From: Tetraselmis striata
Lineage: Eukaryota > Chlorophyta > Chlorodendrophyceae > Chlorodendrales > Chlorodendraceae
Direction: 5' to 3'
Assembly: GCA_006384855.1 (NCBI GenBank)
Contig: VCJN01003436.1
Location: 1 to 64,000 of the forward strand
DNA: 64,000 nt
Part shown: positions 22,111-33,103 of the stretch, in pieces
Numbering within the stretch: the stretch's first letter is position 1
How the letters are laid out: each line of letters begins with the position of its first letter
Notes under the pieces: model-generated
Told to the model about the DNA's origin: nothing
Database searches by the model: none
Seen by the model: only the letters and a program-made list of their open reading frames with translations
Position numbers and translations under genes: made by a program

Positions 22111-25100
22111 TACTGCGTGCAGCGGCGGCTGGCTGGTGGCGATGCCTGATCGGTGGCTGTCTTGGCGGTTCCCGCCTCTTGTAGCTGGATTTTCTTCTGT
22201 CTGGATTTCTGCATGGATTTCTTGAATTTTGCAGCTAGCACATGTAGTCATTAGTCACGGCTAAAACTCGCGGGCTCGTACCAAGCTGTTTTAAACGTGT
22301 TCTCGCGCGCACATACGGGTGGCCGCTTTCACTTAGCTCACTTCAAAAAAACATCTGCCGCCCACCCGGCCACCACTGCCATCAAATTGGTGGGGCCCAC
22401 ACGCCACCAACGCCTCACCCGCCCGGAAGAGGACATCCCAATACCAAAGTAAGCGCCTATCCGGTTCGGCGCCTCGTCTCTTTGCGTGTGTGTCTTAGTA
22501 ACCGGGGGGGGGGGGGGGGGGGGGGGGGGCTGCAGAGATGTTTTCGGTTCCGATCTTGTTTTACCCGCACTCTCTCACTGCTTGTCGTTGCGGGGCGATG
22601 TACCACAACATGGAGCGCCCACGATCCCGAGACATCTCGGTCCCGAGCTTGCCCCCAATAGATATAGCTAGAGATATCGTGGAGCGGACTATATGTTCAC
22701 CCTTCCTACGCTCGGCGTTTTTGCTCTCGCAAGGTGGGCCCCTCGACCGCAAAATGGCGGAAAATGCGGTTTGCGCCCGCTGCGCGGCCGACCGTATGTA
22801 TCAACCAACTGCTCATCCGCGAGGGGGCATGCTCGGAATGTGGGGACAACCTAAACATCCGAGCCCGCGCCATGAACGACTACGAGACCAAGTGTGACAA
22901 TTATACGAGTACGACATACTACGAATTAGTACATGTACTATGTGTACGAGCACTAGTACAATGTGTACCTGCGACTACGGATATATGTACCGTATGATGC
23001 TGCTATGTGGCAAGCGTTGTGATAACCATTATTGCTGTATTCTCAAAACACCTAAGTCTCGTTTTTGCACCACCACTGCTCACCACTTTTGTTTGTCGTG
23101 AGTCTCTATGCTGGGTGAGGCTGTCGCACAAGGCGAGTATCGCCAAGTTCGCGCACGACACGCTTCGGAGTGCGCGCAAGACTATGAAGACCTCCTCGGC
23201 CCTCGAGGGCTCGCCCAAGACTTGTAACATGCGTTCGAGGTGAGTCCGGTGTGGGAGCTGAGCCCTACCGGACGCATCCGAGGCTGCCACCGCGTGCGTG
23301 GCGTACAAGTCTACAAGACGCCCCACTACGACGGGATGGCGGCGCTCTATTCGTTCCACAATTATGTGCTCCACAGATTAGGTGCCCCCGGGATGTGGAA
23401 TCTCACAGCTTTTAGAAAAGGGGCAGATATGCACCTGCCTGCCGTTAGACTAGTATTTGAGTAATAGGAGTTGGGAGGGCGGCTGGGGATGGACTGCGAT
23501 TAGTGACAAGGATGTTGTTGATAGAGTGTTCAATATCATGTATTCTTAATGTAGCTGATAGTGCTTTGAAGCTACCCCCACTGGCTACCCCATGTTCACG
23601 GATGATAGGCAGCGCTGGCCTACAACACTAGCATATGCCCAGTCCGCCAAGCACTTTACGTGGCACATACACGGACAAGTCCGTGCTGCTAGGATAGTTG
23701 GGAAGTTTGTGTTTGATTCGGTCATGGACGCTTGTGTTCCAAATGCGCACAATTGGTATAAACGTCATGAATACACGTAATCTCATCGATATGATTACAT
23801 GCGTCTCTTGCCCAACGGCCATATGCATTCATACGCATGGTGGCTAAGCTCTTGTGGGGATGCCTGCTTCTTTTTGCGCCCTCTCCGCCCTCGATGCCTA
23901 TTGCGGCCGATCTGTCCCGGTGCGCATCCTTGCGGCTGGCGTCGCTCTTCAGGTGCAGGCGTGTCATGGTCAGCCCCTTGCTTGCCTTTCGTGCGCCGGC
24001 CTTAGTCAGTGCACCCCCCGTTCAAGCTCCTTGTTATGTTGGGTTCGCGACATGTCATCCACATACATGCACCTTGCACATCCAGTAAGGGTAGGTGCAT
24101 GCGGCGCCGGCATTGTCGTGGATGGCTGCCCGGAAGGCGCCACCACCGCCGATGCGGAGGTGGAGGTCCGCAGCTCCACGCCGAAAGTAGTCCAAGCCAT
24201 GAATGGTGAGCCCATCCCCCTTAACTCCTTGACCTGCTCTCCCTTGCTTTCAGCCAACTTCAGGGAAGTGTCGCAGTTATCGTAGCATGCACTAGCGGCA
24301 TCATGTAGCACTAGATGTTTAGCAGCGACACAAGATCATAGCACTAACTGCACGGCATGAAACTGTAAATGATATTACTTCATGCACCATGGTGAGCATA
24401 TATATGCGTACGTACGTAGACACAATTGCCTGGAATGTTCATGGGCCATCGATCCCTTCATCTCAATGCCATTTGCACCCAGCCGCTCCACTAGCGATTT
24501 CAGCGTTGCAACTCATTTTCAGTACCTTGATGCGCTTGCTTGATCCGGGTGGCATCGGCATTAATCTGCGTGATGATGTTCTTGGTGGAAGGGGGCTGGT
24601 TCAACGGGATTTCCTACAAAGTATCTTGTATGACTTTTAAACGTTAGCCATAGTTGCCAAGCCGTCCGCTGACTCCTTAAGGCCAAACTGATCATCGCGC
24701 TCCTTCTCGTAGCCAATCACGAAGCCTTTACCCATTCATGGCGCCGCTCTCCCTTGACCGCATCACCAACGTCTCATCCCGCGCGCTAGCAAAGATTGCA
24801 ATCATCATGGATGTGTTCTGCAGGTGCGACTCGTCCCGCGGCACGCTCGGGCGGTCGATCCACATGTAAAAGCATGGCATCACTTGTCTAAATGCGCGCA
24901 TCAGCTGCTCCATTTGCCACCGCTCATGTTCATGTTGAGCCCCGGACACATCTATCGATGCCTCGACACCCTGCCAGCGATACAACCTTGGGCTTCAACT
25001 TCAAAGAACTCTCGACCAACCTGAAATTTCAATTTGAGCCTTTTGGTTGAAGTAGTTTTTGCATACACTGGATCACTGTTGGCCTAGAGATGAGTAGTGT

Positions 25101-25220
25101 TTGCAAGCATATGTTGGACGAATACTGGCCTGGAGATAGGATGTATGATGATCACAATACAGTAATTCAACCTAATTTGCACCGCGGAATTCATTTTGCA
25201 CCGTAGGGTTTGGTTATACC
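22111..25220. other. Mostly unassigned
   Basis: Contains a 26-G run (22504-22529). Short frames at 22538-23464 and 23600-24640 show no recognised domain. One minus-strand remnant at 24655-24985 is listed separately. Confidence 0.4.
24655..24985 (-). pseudogene. Fragment of an unidentified protein
   Basis: Minus frame with a protein-like segment: MPCFYMWIDRPSVPRDE followed by SARDETLVMRSRES. A second frame downstream reads GYEKERDDQFGLKESADG. The pattern recalls large algal paralogous proteins, but I cannot name a family. It has no start, is frameshifted and is short, so it is likely a broken exon or pseudogene. Confidence 0.3.
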
Positions 25221-25296
25221 CTAGTTCCCGGGAAAATCCGGGATCGTAGTTCCCGGGAAAATCCGGGAACTACCAACATTTTCCCGGGACTACGAT
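25221..25296. repeat. Cluster of ttcccgggaaaatccggga repeats forming hairpins
   Basis: The motif occurs twice in tandem (about 25224 and 25250). Arms gtagttcccgg (25246) and ccgggaactac (25263) pair. A longer pair, gatcgtagttcccgggaaaa against ttttcccgggactacgatc (25279-25296), overlaps it. It may be a small hairpin element or a regulatory inverted repeat; the role is unknown. Confidence 0.7.
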
Positions 25297-25644
25297 CAGT
25301 ACTTAAGACTCACGGGTGGTGTAGCTTGGGTTTGTAGACCTTGGGTGCACTGCAACATTCATCAGCGTGCATGCCATCCGCGACTACGCATATGCAATGC
25401 TGGTTCGAAGCATTTGTCCAAAATGGGACAAGATGAGGCAAATCAATATTCATGATGATGATTAAATCCACCGCCTAGCCACAAGTCGTTACTAATAGTT
25501 TACTCGTTGAGCATCCCCAACTCAAGCAAGTCCTCCTTCGTGGCTGCGTTAAACTTCACATAGATGCACCGGTAAACCGGTATATTTCATTTCATGTAAC
25601 CGACACCCCTGTGCTGACCAGCCCTCCGGTTGCACAGTGACGTT

Positions 25645-25824
25645 ATGTTCTAAACTAGTTTATGTGGTTTCTCTACCTGTACGAGATAGCCCTGACGCGG
25701 CGCCCGTAGCGCGTGTGTGCGCGCGCACGATTGCGGGGGCCGGTCAGAGCGACCACCTGCCTTCACGGCGGACCGACCGGTCACTCTCCTTTGCTATGGC
25801 ACGCTCCATCGAGCGCACCACAGC
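25645..25824 (+). repeat. A1 repeat of the DIRS/PAT element
   Basis: Starts atgttctaaactagtttatg and runs for 180 bp. It is repeated at 28399-28578 (offset 2754). Just after it, cgcggcaattttgccgcg (about 25832-25849) forms a short perfect hairpin. Confidence 0.95.
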
Positions 25825-26116
25825 AAAGTCGCGGCAATTTTGCCGCGCAGGGTGCCGGTCTTCCGCCATCGTACCATGTACGGTGAGCGACGCCTTTCGG
25901 GGCCCCCCCTGGGAGAAACCCGTTAGGGTTTGTGTGGTTAATGTACGCGCGCCGCTTGCGACGTGCTAACTACTACCCGCGAACGAGCTGCTGATTACTC
26001 GCCCAACGCGAGGAGAGGACGAAGCTGCAGCGCTTCCCCATTCAGTGGAACAAGGTCCAAGACCTTCGACCAGTGTCGACCAACAGTAACCCCTGGCTGC
26101 CCTTTCCCGTGTGGGC

Positions 26117-28372
26117 ATGGCTCGATCTGTACGGGCCCCTACTCGGCGTAGGTGTCGCGATGCGCTCCGATTGGGGCGTATGCCGGCGTATGCCCGTCGT
26201 CTAGTACAGATTCGAGTACAAAGTGACAGTACACTGCCAGTGGCCAAGCCAGCGCCCAGTGGCACATGGCTACTCCCACGCCGCGGCACTCCTACTGTGC
26301 CGCGCACCGTGGACCCTGACGCCGACGCGGAGAGGGCCAGCAGAGCGACAGGGCGCTCTGCTCGCCCCCCTCGCGACATCCATCGCGCCAATTCCTGTAC
26401 TCCCGACTCCCCTTTTATGAGACATCGCGTCCGTCGTAATCTCGGCAACTGGCAAGCCGCTGGCGCAAATCGCAGTGTTCTCAACTGGATATCCCGAGGT
26501 GTACGCGTTCCTTTCTTGGACGGGCTTGCCCCACCTTCTTTTCATCAGGGGGTGTCAATGGGGGATGCTACTCCTGCTCAACTGGAGTTTATGGACGGTG
26601 AATTGGCTCGCTTCCTGGCCGTTGGGGCCTGGGAGCGAGGCTACTGCGCAAAATGGGTGTCCCGGCTGTTCCTGGTTCCTAAGCCTGGAACAAACAAATG
26701 GAGGCTCATCATTGACCTTCGCCCCCTGAACCGCTATTGTGAGACGCGCGATCTTTCGTTTGAGACGCTTTCGCATTTACGCAACCTGGCGCGCCCCGGG
26801 GACTACATGTTACAGATGGACCTGCAAGACGGGTTTTACGCGGTTGGAATCGCCCCTGAGGACAGGGATTTTTTCACTGTCGATTACCGCGGCACTCTGT
26901 ACCGACTGGCTGGCCTTCCCATGGGCTGGTCTCTGTCCCCCTATTACTTCTGCCAATTCACCAACGTCCTCACTAGGGCATTGCGTCGTAACCCGGCTGA
27001 AGCAGATGGCACACCTATTTTCCGGCGACGATTTGGCCTGCGCATGTTGCCCTACATGGACGATTTCCTGTTTCTAGCTCGGACTCAGGCTGAGGCCATC
27101 TGGCAACGTGACTACATCGAACGCCACCTCTCGGGCTTTGGTCTGCTGCGCAACCCCAACAAGGGCGTGTGGGAGCCCACCCAGAAGCTCGTGCACCTGG
27201 GGTTAGAAATTGACACATCGGGGTCACCTACTCTTCGTGCGCCCGCTGAGAAACTCGCCAGCATTGCTCGCGCGGCCAAACGCCTAATCCAACGAGCAAA
27301 ACGCGATCGTCGGTGGTTGCCAGCTCGCGAGTTGGCCGCTCTCGCGGGCAAATGCCAGTTTCTCTACTTGGCCATTGCCCCTGCCCGTTTCTACCTTCGT
27401 GAGCTGCATGATGTGCTCAAGACGCGCGACTCTTGGTCCGGCCGCGTCAAGCTTACCCGCCAGCTCGAGCGCGATCTGCAATGGTGGGTGGGTGTGCCCA
27501 CCCAACACAACGGCCGCCCCATTAACCGCCCCGTCGAAACCGGATACCTACACGTCGACAGTTCGTCTTACGGCTGGGGTGCCGTTTTGAACGAGCACCA
27601 TGAAGCTCGGGGTTTTTGGTATGACGATGACCGCAATGCGCACATTACCCTGAAAGAGCTCAAAGCCGTCCGCCTGGCTATCGAGTCCTTCCTCCCCATG
27701 CTCCAAAACCGCCACATCCGCTTGCACGAGGATAACCAAGCAGTTGTCGGCGTCCTCACTAACCTCACCTCACGCCTCATGGCTGAGCTACGCAAAACGT
27801 GGTACCTCATGGACACGCACGGCATCACCCTTTCCGTGCGCTACATCCGTTCTGCAGCGAATATCTGGGTTGACCGCCTTAGTCGCGAGGTTGATTGCGA
27901 CGACTGGCAGTTCAACCCTCGTCGATTCGCCTCGCTCACTGCTAAATGGGGCGCCTGCACCATCGACCGCTTCGCGACTTCTGAAAACGCCCTCCTGCCC
28001 CGCTACAACGCCCGTTGGCGTGACCCGCGGTGCGAAGCCGTCGACGCCCTGCGCCTCTCCGACGCTGCATGGCGTTGCGAACGTAACTGGTGTAACCCTC
28101 CGTGGAACCTCATCGGCGATCTAGTCTCCAAACTTGAGTCCAGCGGTGCCCCAGCCATCGTTATTGTTCCCTACTGGCCTGACAAAGCTTGGTACCAGCT
28201 CCTCTCGGAGATGTGCTCCGACATGCGCTCTTGGAAGCCGCGCCACGACCTCTTCATTCCTGGCCGTACCGGCGACCGCCTTCCTGTGGGCGCACCCCAC
28301 TGGCCTGTCGTCGCCTTCAACATTCCCGCCCGTGACCCCCGCCCGTGGCCTGCTGCGCCCGGCATTTTCTAG
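26117..28372 (+). CDS. DIRS-type polyprotein: reverse transcriptase, RNase H, DNA-methyltransferase-like domain
   Basis: Uninterrupted ORF of about 751 residues. The first ATG is at 26117; a GTG lies two codons upstream. The N-terminal ~120 residues are basic and unassigned. The RT spans about residues 160-400, with KWRLIIDLRPLN, DLQDGFYAVGI, LPMGWSLSPYYF and the catalytic YMDD at 313-316. RNase H follows (about 470-600): HVDSSSYGWGAVL with Asp near 481, an ELKAV glutamate and EDNQ with Asp near 539. The C-terminal third contains DRFATSENAL and NPPW at 660-663, the motif set of the N6-adenine methyltransferase-like domain typical of DIRS elements. It would copy element RNA into DNA. The ORF is intact, unlike the minus-strand relative at 15870-17222, so this copy is young. 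It ends at the TAG directly before repeat B1. Confidence 0.92.
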   Translation: MARSVRAPTRRRCRDALRLGRMPAYARRLVQIRVQSDSTLPVAKPAPSGTWLLPRRGTPTVPRTVDPDADAERASRATGRSARPPRDIHRANSCTPDSPFMRHRVRRNLGNWQAAGANRSVLNWISRGVRVPFLDGLAPPSFHQGVSMGDATPAQLEFMDGELARFLAVGAWERGYCAKWVSRLFLVPKPGTNKWRLIIDLRPLNRYCETRDLSFETLSHLRNLARPGDYMLQMDLQDGFYAVGIAPEDRDFFTVDYRGTLYRLAGLPMGWSLSPYYFCQFTNVLTRALRRNPAEADGTPIFRRRFGLRMLPYMDDFLFLARTQAEAIWQRDYIERHLSGFGLLRNPNKGVWEPTQKLVHLGLEIDTSGSPTLRAPAEKLASIARAAKRLIQRAKRDRRWLPARELAALAGKCQFLYLAIAPARFYLRELHDVLKTRDSWSGRVKLTRQLERDLQWWVGVPTQHNGRPINRPVETGYLHVDSSSYGWGAVLNEHHEARGFWYDDDRNAHITLKELKAVRLAIESFLPMLQNRHIRLHEDNQAVVGVLTNLTSRLMAELRKTWYLMDTHGITLSVRYIRSAANIWVDRLSREVDCDDWQFNPRRFASLTAKWGACTIDRFATSENALLPRYNARWRDPRCEAVDALRLSDAAWRCERNWCNPPWNLIGDLVSKLESSGAPAIVIVPYWPDKAWYQLLSEMCSDMRSWKPRHDLFIPGRTGDRLPVGAPHWPVVAFNIPARDPRPWPAAPGIF

Positions 28373-28399
28373 TCGGCAAACCAGACGATCCTTGTGAAA
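28373..28399 (+). repeat. B1 repeat of the DIRS/PAT element
   Basis: 27 bp beginning tcggcaaaccagacgatcc, identical to B2 at 28659-28685. It begins immediately after the ORF stop codon. Confidence 0.93.
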
Positions 28400-28578
28400 T
28401 GTTCTAAACTAGTTTATGTGGTTTCTCTACCTGTACGAGATAGCCCTGACGCGGCGCCCGTAGCGCGTGTGTGCGCGCGCACGATTGCGGGGGCCGGTCA
28501 GAGCGACCACCTGCCTTCACGGCGGACCGACCGGTCACTCTCCTTTGCTGTGGCACGCTCCATCGAGCGCACCACAGC
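28399..28578 (+). repeat. A2 repeat of the DIRS/PAT element
   Basis: Second copy of A1, with one visible difference. It is followed by about 80 bp (28579-28658) before B2. Confidence 0.95.
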
Positions 28579-28658
28579 CCGCCCAACCCTCCCTGGCTGT
28601 GGGATCGTATGCCTGCAAATTCCTGAATTTCACAACCTGTAACCAGACCTGGCATTCT

Positions 28659-28685
28659 TCGGCAAACCAGACGATCCTTGTGAAA
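28659..28685 (+). repeat. B2 repeat, right end of the DIRS/PAT element
   Basis: Identical to B1 over 27 bp. It marks the right boundary of the element by analogy with PAT-class elements. Confidence 0.9.
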
Positions 28686-29733
28686 CATACTTTTGTGTGT
28701 CTCAGTATTGCCGCCCGGCACGGGCGGGCATGGCTCGAAAAACTGCCGGTACTTGTGAATTCCTGTGCTGGGCGAAAAAAATTTATGTGAATTACAAAAA
28801 CTCCAGTAACATCATAATACAGTAGTATGCGGGTACCTGTACCTGGTACGGGTACGGGTGGTATAGTCTGTCGGCGGTTCATATACATTATGCTTCAAAA
28901 TAAATGACAAACCTACATTGGGGAGGGTCTGTTCTCACGCTCAATCGAAGCGCGTGGCGCCAATCCTAATATAGGGGTATGTTGGGTAGTAGTGCTGGCT
29001 ACAACCCCCATACTTTAGATTGAATTGATTTGGCCGTGTACATTGAGGTGTATGTAGATGTAACAATGAGGCACGAATTTCGCACATCTCGAGTTTACAT
29101 TAGCACAAATATTCAGAAAATATCCGTACGCGCAGCACATGAGGAGTCTGGCATGGCTCTATAGCAATAGACTGCCCATAGATGTGCTCGCATGGTACCG
29201 CGAGTGATCCCGCATCGCGCCTTCCAACCGCTCATAATGCCTACGTAGCGACTACATCAGCGTTACACAAGTACCCTATCCCGAGGCACGCACTCGTGTA
29301 GGCGGCGAATTGTTTTGTAATGAGCATGCGCACCTTTCGGCAACCGCTTCATATGGTAGCGCGCTACTAGCTCTACACGGTGGGGCAAGCAAGACGTATC
29401 CAACCAACTCTTCCGGCGCGCGCCATAAGCGCATCTGAAAAACCCCGCAGGTCCGAATTCCGCATATATCGGTTATTTTTCCGTCAGAACTCTACGACTT
29501 GAGCGAACTAATTTTAAACACCGGCAGGTCACCCCGCGCGTTCCCAGCTCGCAGGGTTTTCGTAATGCGTTGATACTCGAAAAATGCTGACCAACCCTGG
29601 AGAACAGTTCGCTTACCATTAATTTTGAAGCGTAGTTACAGGCGGCGGGTAGTCATCTGCAGAATGGGACTACCCGCTGACCGTGACACCCATGACCGTG
29701 ACCGTCCATCTCATAGTCGCTCCGTCGTACCGG
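28686..29733. other. No gene recognised between two transposons
   Basis: About 1 kb with no convincing ORF. I looked here for a tyrosine recombinase belonging to the DIRS element and saw none. Confidence 0.5.
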
Positions 29734-29765
29734 TATCTCCATGGGAGGGAGATTTGGATACACCA
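29734..29765 (+). repeat. Left terminal inverted repeat of the pogo-type element
   Basis: Pairs with 33104-33135. The block ttggatacac is repeated once more just inside the left end (about 29774). Confidence 0.88.
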
Positions 29766-30028
29766 GTTTTTGGATACACTTGGGCTGTTTTTCACCCATA
29801 ACTTGGTGGAGACTGACCCAATCATGGAGGTTGTCGGCTCATTTTGAGGCATTTTTGTAGGGCTTTCAGGCAAGCATATGCACTCATATGTTACGGGCCG
29901 CTCTTCGGTCGCAGTGAGGTGTCCAAGCCGGGTGGGTTGACCCGATTTTTGAAATCCGTCGCGACGACAGCCGGAGCGACAGATCCCCCACCGCGCACCA
30001 CCTCCACCGAACTCAGCCTCACGCGACT

Positions 30029-30703
30029 ATGCGACCCCCTAAGCCCGGCAAGGGCAAGAAAAAGATCAAAACAACGGATGAGGGCGGTCGTGGGAAGTAC
30101 AAGAAGTACACGAGCGCCGACATGGTGAATGCCGTGAGCGCTGTTGTGAACGGAACGCACTCGTTCCGCGCTGCCGTGCAGAGCTTCCGCGTACCGAAGA
30201 CCAGCCTCCAGCGCAACGTCGCAACCGCTAGGAAGGCTCGTTCGATGACCTCGTTTTCCAACCTTGTTATCTTCACCGAAGAGGAGGAGGCGCAGATGGT
30301 TGCTGCTATCATTCGTCGGGGGAAGGCAGCGTTGCCGTGGACTGTTAAGGCCCTGCGACGCAAGGTGCTGGAGGTCGTAAAATATTGCTCGCTCGCCATC
30401 AAGACTGACCGACAACAAAATATCATCCAAGGCTGGATCCGCCGTGGCAGTGCTGGCAAGGACTGGTTTCGAGCATTCTTGAATCGACACAGGGACGAAC
30501 TTTCAGTCCGTTGCTCCGACAAACTGGAGCGCAAGCGCTGGATGGTGACCTGGAAGTCGGCGTGCAGCACTTACGAAATTCTGAGGGCCCTGAAGGTTGA
30601 GTTCCCGGGACTTCACCCTGCCCTATTGATGAATCTTGATGAGACATCGTTTAGGCCAGACGGCCGTGCGCAGCTGCGATCCCTGGCTCATCAATTGGCT
30701 TGA
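30029..30703 (+). pseudogene. Pogo-type transposase N-terminal part (psq/CENP-B HTH and first DDE residue)
   Basis: 224-residue frame. After a basic start (PGKGKKKIKT) comes a psq-type helix-turn-helix (about residues 30-70: YTSADMVNAVSAVVNG, then VPKTSLQR). A CENP-B-like HTH follows (about 85-160), ending AGKDWFRAFLNRHRDELSVR. Then comes the start of the DDE domain, LMNLDETSF, with the first catalytic Asp. The frame stops at 30703. The next transposase block, LPPHSSHFSQPLD, lies in another frame from about 30740. Roughly 70-90 residues normally found between NLDETSF and that block, including the second catalytic Asp, are absent. A deletion with a frame change near 30660-30690 explains both facts. 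Confidence 0.85.
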
Positions 30704-32639
30704 CACTGAGCACAACGTCAAGACCCTCGGCTTGCCCCCGCACAGCAGCCATTTTTCCCAGCCCCTGGATCTCGAATCCAACGCTGAGATTAGCCGGACA
30801 TTTACAGTTGTAGCGGAGGCCCGCCTGGAGGCCTCAGGAGCTAAGGAGCTAACCGAGTCAGAATGCATATCGCTACTATGTTCCAAGTCCACCCTGCTCA
30901 AGGCCACTGTAACCGATTCTTATGGCAACAAGCTCGTCATCCCCGCATGCTCGCCCTGGGAGAAGGCAGTGTCCAAGGAGCGCAACCGTCGCAGTTTCGA
31001 GCGGGCCGGGTACCCAAACGGAGACACGCGCCAGTGGGACGTCAACCCTGAGGCAATACGCAACAAGGTGTACCAGACAATCAAAGAGCAGAAAGAGGGC
31101 GGCGCCATTGCAGCAGTCAACACCATCGCGCAAACCGAGGGCGCCGCCGAGCCGGAGACTGCGATTGAATCGATTCTGGACAGCAACGTCACTGGTATAC
31201 CCAGCGATCCTCTTCAGCTCCTCGCGCATGTTGTATGTGTCAGCGGGCTGCCTGATGTGAAGAGTGCTGCAGTGAAACGCACCTATCAACAGATCATGCA
31301 CCACCAACGAGAGACAGAGCGCCTTCGCCAGGAGCTGATTGTGCAGAATTTACCTGAGCACCCGCCCATCTGCGAGGTGCTGGCGCTTACGCCAGACAAG
31401 GACAAGTGTTCCAAGCGTTACAAGATGCCTGGGCGCCGTCGCATCATGGGCGAGGACGCCCAAATGCTTTGCGGCGAAAGAGCCATGCGCGCTCTGTTCA
31501 CGAAATGGCTAAAGAAGACTGTTGGGCATGCCTTGAGGAGGTGGAGGGCTATGGCCAAGGAGACGGCGCGTCACAAGTTGGCGCAAGAGCGAGCACGAGA
31601 CAAGGAGCACCACGCCAGGCGCATGGCTCAGAAGGCCGCCATCCGTGTGCAGGTGAAGGCACGCGCTGAGATGGAGAAGCGGCGGGCGGCAGCCGCTGCA
31701 AAAGCTGAAAAGGCTGCACGCCAAGCTGAGAGGAAACGTGCAGAGGCAGCCGCCAGGCGCGTTGCAGCTGCTGCCAAAGCTGCTGCAAAGAACAAGGCTT
31801 TGCTGGAGAAGGAGGATGAGAAGCTCCGCCAGGCCGCGCAGAAGGAGGCGCGCGCAACCGATGCAATCACCGAGCAGCAAGAAGTCCTCGATGGCCTTCA
31901 AGCATCCATGGCGTTGGCAACAGAGCATACCCAGAACACCACTGAGGTAAGGAGCGCCTTATATATGGATTGTTGCCTACATGGAGAATAACAAGGTAGT
32001 GAGAAATAACATGGTTTTCATCTTTGCCAGGTGGAGCTCGAGCATGCCAGACAACACCGCATAAGCCAGGTCAGCGCAGACACTGCAGCTGCAAAGAAAG
32101 CCTTGCAAAAGCTGCAGGCAGCAGCAGCCCGGGCGTCGAAGTGTTACCTCGCTCTCCTTCAGAAAATTGAGGCTGCCCGGGCAAGTCGGGAGCCACCACC
32201 GCCAGAATCCGGCCCACAGCCACTTCAACAGCCTGCCATGTCCTCTCCATACGCCTCGAGTCGTGAGACTGAAGGCCGCCGTGGGCAGCGGGCGCGGCTC
32301 AGATCGGTCATCGTTCAGGTGGAAACCCCGCCTACCTCCCCGTCAGCAATCAGCCCCGACAGCTTCGGACCGAGACCATGCCCCTACTACTCCCCGTCTC
32401 CGATGCAAGGAGGTACCCTGTCCTCATATCAGGGCAGCGACAGGGGGCGCTGGGGAGACGACGAAGAAACATCCCCATCGCAAGATGCAACCCCGATGCC
32501 TGCCCGTCAGGTCGTCGTCCCGTACCGGTACTGGACCGGCACCGAGGACCAAACCGACTGGCCAAGCCCGTACGAGGCCAGCCCCCAGCACCCCTCAGCT
32601 GAAACAGAAGATTATTTTTGGGACTCTGACGAATTTTAG
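30636..32639 (+). CDS. Pogo-type transposase C-terminal part with Ala/Lys-rich coiled coil (two exons)
   Basis: Open frame 30636-31946 joined to 32031-32639 by an 84-nt phase-0 intron (31947-32030, gtaagg...tttgccag). After the end of the DDE domain (GLPPHSSHFSQPLD) it has about 150 residues of mixed sequence, a PGRRRIMGEDAQMLCG block, and a long Lys/Arg/Ala/Glu-rich stretch predicted to form a coiled coil (about 31520-31900). Exon 2 continues the coil, then turns Pro/Ser-rich and acidic, ending EDYFWDSDEF. The stop is at 32637-32639. The start is uncertain: either the ATG at 30636 or, before the deletion, the upstream transposase start. The long intact tail behind a dead catalytic core could be transposase C-terminus that has not yet decayed, or a retained protein. 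Sequence alone does not decide. Confidence 0.6.
31947..32030 (+). other. Intron in the pogo-type transposase gene
   Basis: GT-AG, 84 nt, phase 0: CCACTGAG/gtaagg to ttgccag/GTGGAGCTCG. Both flanking frames are open and the charged coiled-coil composition continues across it. Confidence 0.75.
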
Positions 32640-33103
32640 TGGACCCGAACTGGGGTACTGAGTGGTGCCGTGTTTAGAGTACAGGTGGTCACGGCTGCCC
32701 ACCTGAACTGACGCCGCCATCGCTCCCGCTCCCGCAGCGCGAGTACACCCCGACGCGGGTCAAAACCCTAGGCTTAGCACCTGTGCTCTAGACGTATGTA
32801 ACGAATGGTTCCTTATCTATGTGGCTGAGTCGCTGGGCGGTGGAAGGGGGGGGGGGGTTTATGATGGCACACGCGGTGGTGGGCCGACGCGGGTGCTGCG
32901 CCGCGTTTGCTGAAACTGTATCCAAAATATTTTTTCCACGGCCCTGACCCACCCCCACCTGGGCGGTCAATCACCCCGGCCCCGGATGTGGTCAGAATCC
33001 AGCCGGAGTTGTTGTGCCTTGAAGCCCTACCCCAGGGCTTCCTATCATGCCGGATTAGACAGGTTTTGGCCAAAACCCTCGACTTCGGCACAGGATGCGG
33101 GCC

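Larger units (their letters stand above)
25645..28685 (+). mobile_element. DIRS/PAT-type (Kangaroo-like) retroelement, compact, no recombinase seen
   Basis: The unit shows the split direct repeat layout A1 - ORF - B1 A2 B2. A1 is 25645-25824 and A2 is 28399-28578, identical apart from one base by my reading (25796 against 28550). B1 (28373-28399) and B2 (28659-28685) share 27 bases beginning tcggcaaaccagacgatcc. B1 starts directly after the stop codon and runs into A2. PAT-class DIRS elements, including Kangaroo of Volvox, have this layout; it lets them regenerate through a circular intermediate using a tyrosine recombinase. Here the interior holds only the RT-RNase H-methyltransferase ORF. 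Neither a gag-like gene nor a tyrosine recombinase fits between the repeats, so the copy is probably non-autonomous or needs recombinase from elsewhere. Confidence 0.88.

Noticed and set aside
28686-29733. Tyrosine recombinase for the DIRS element
   Set aside because: No long frame and no R-H-R-Y-like arrangement visible on either strand.
29891-30570. Two long minus-strand ORFs over the pogo-type element
   Set aside because: They mirror the transposase coding region in antisense; the plus strand has clear psq, CENP-B and DDE motifs.
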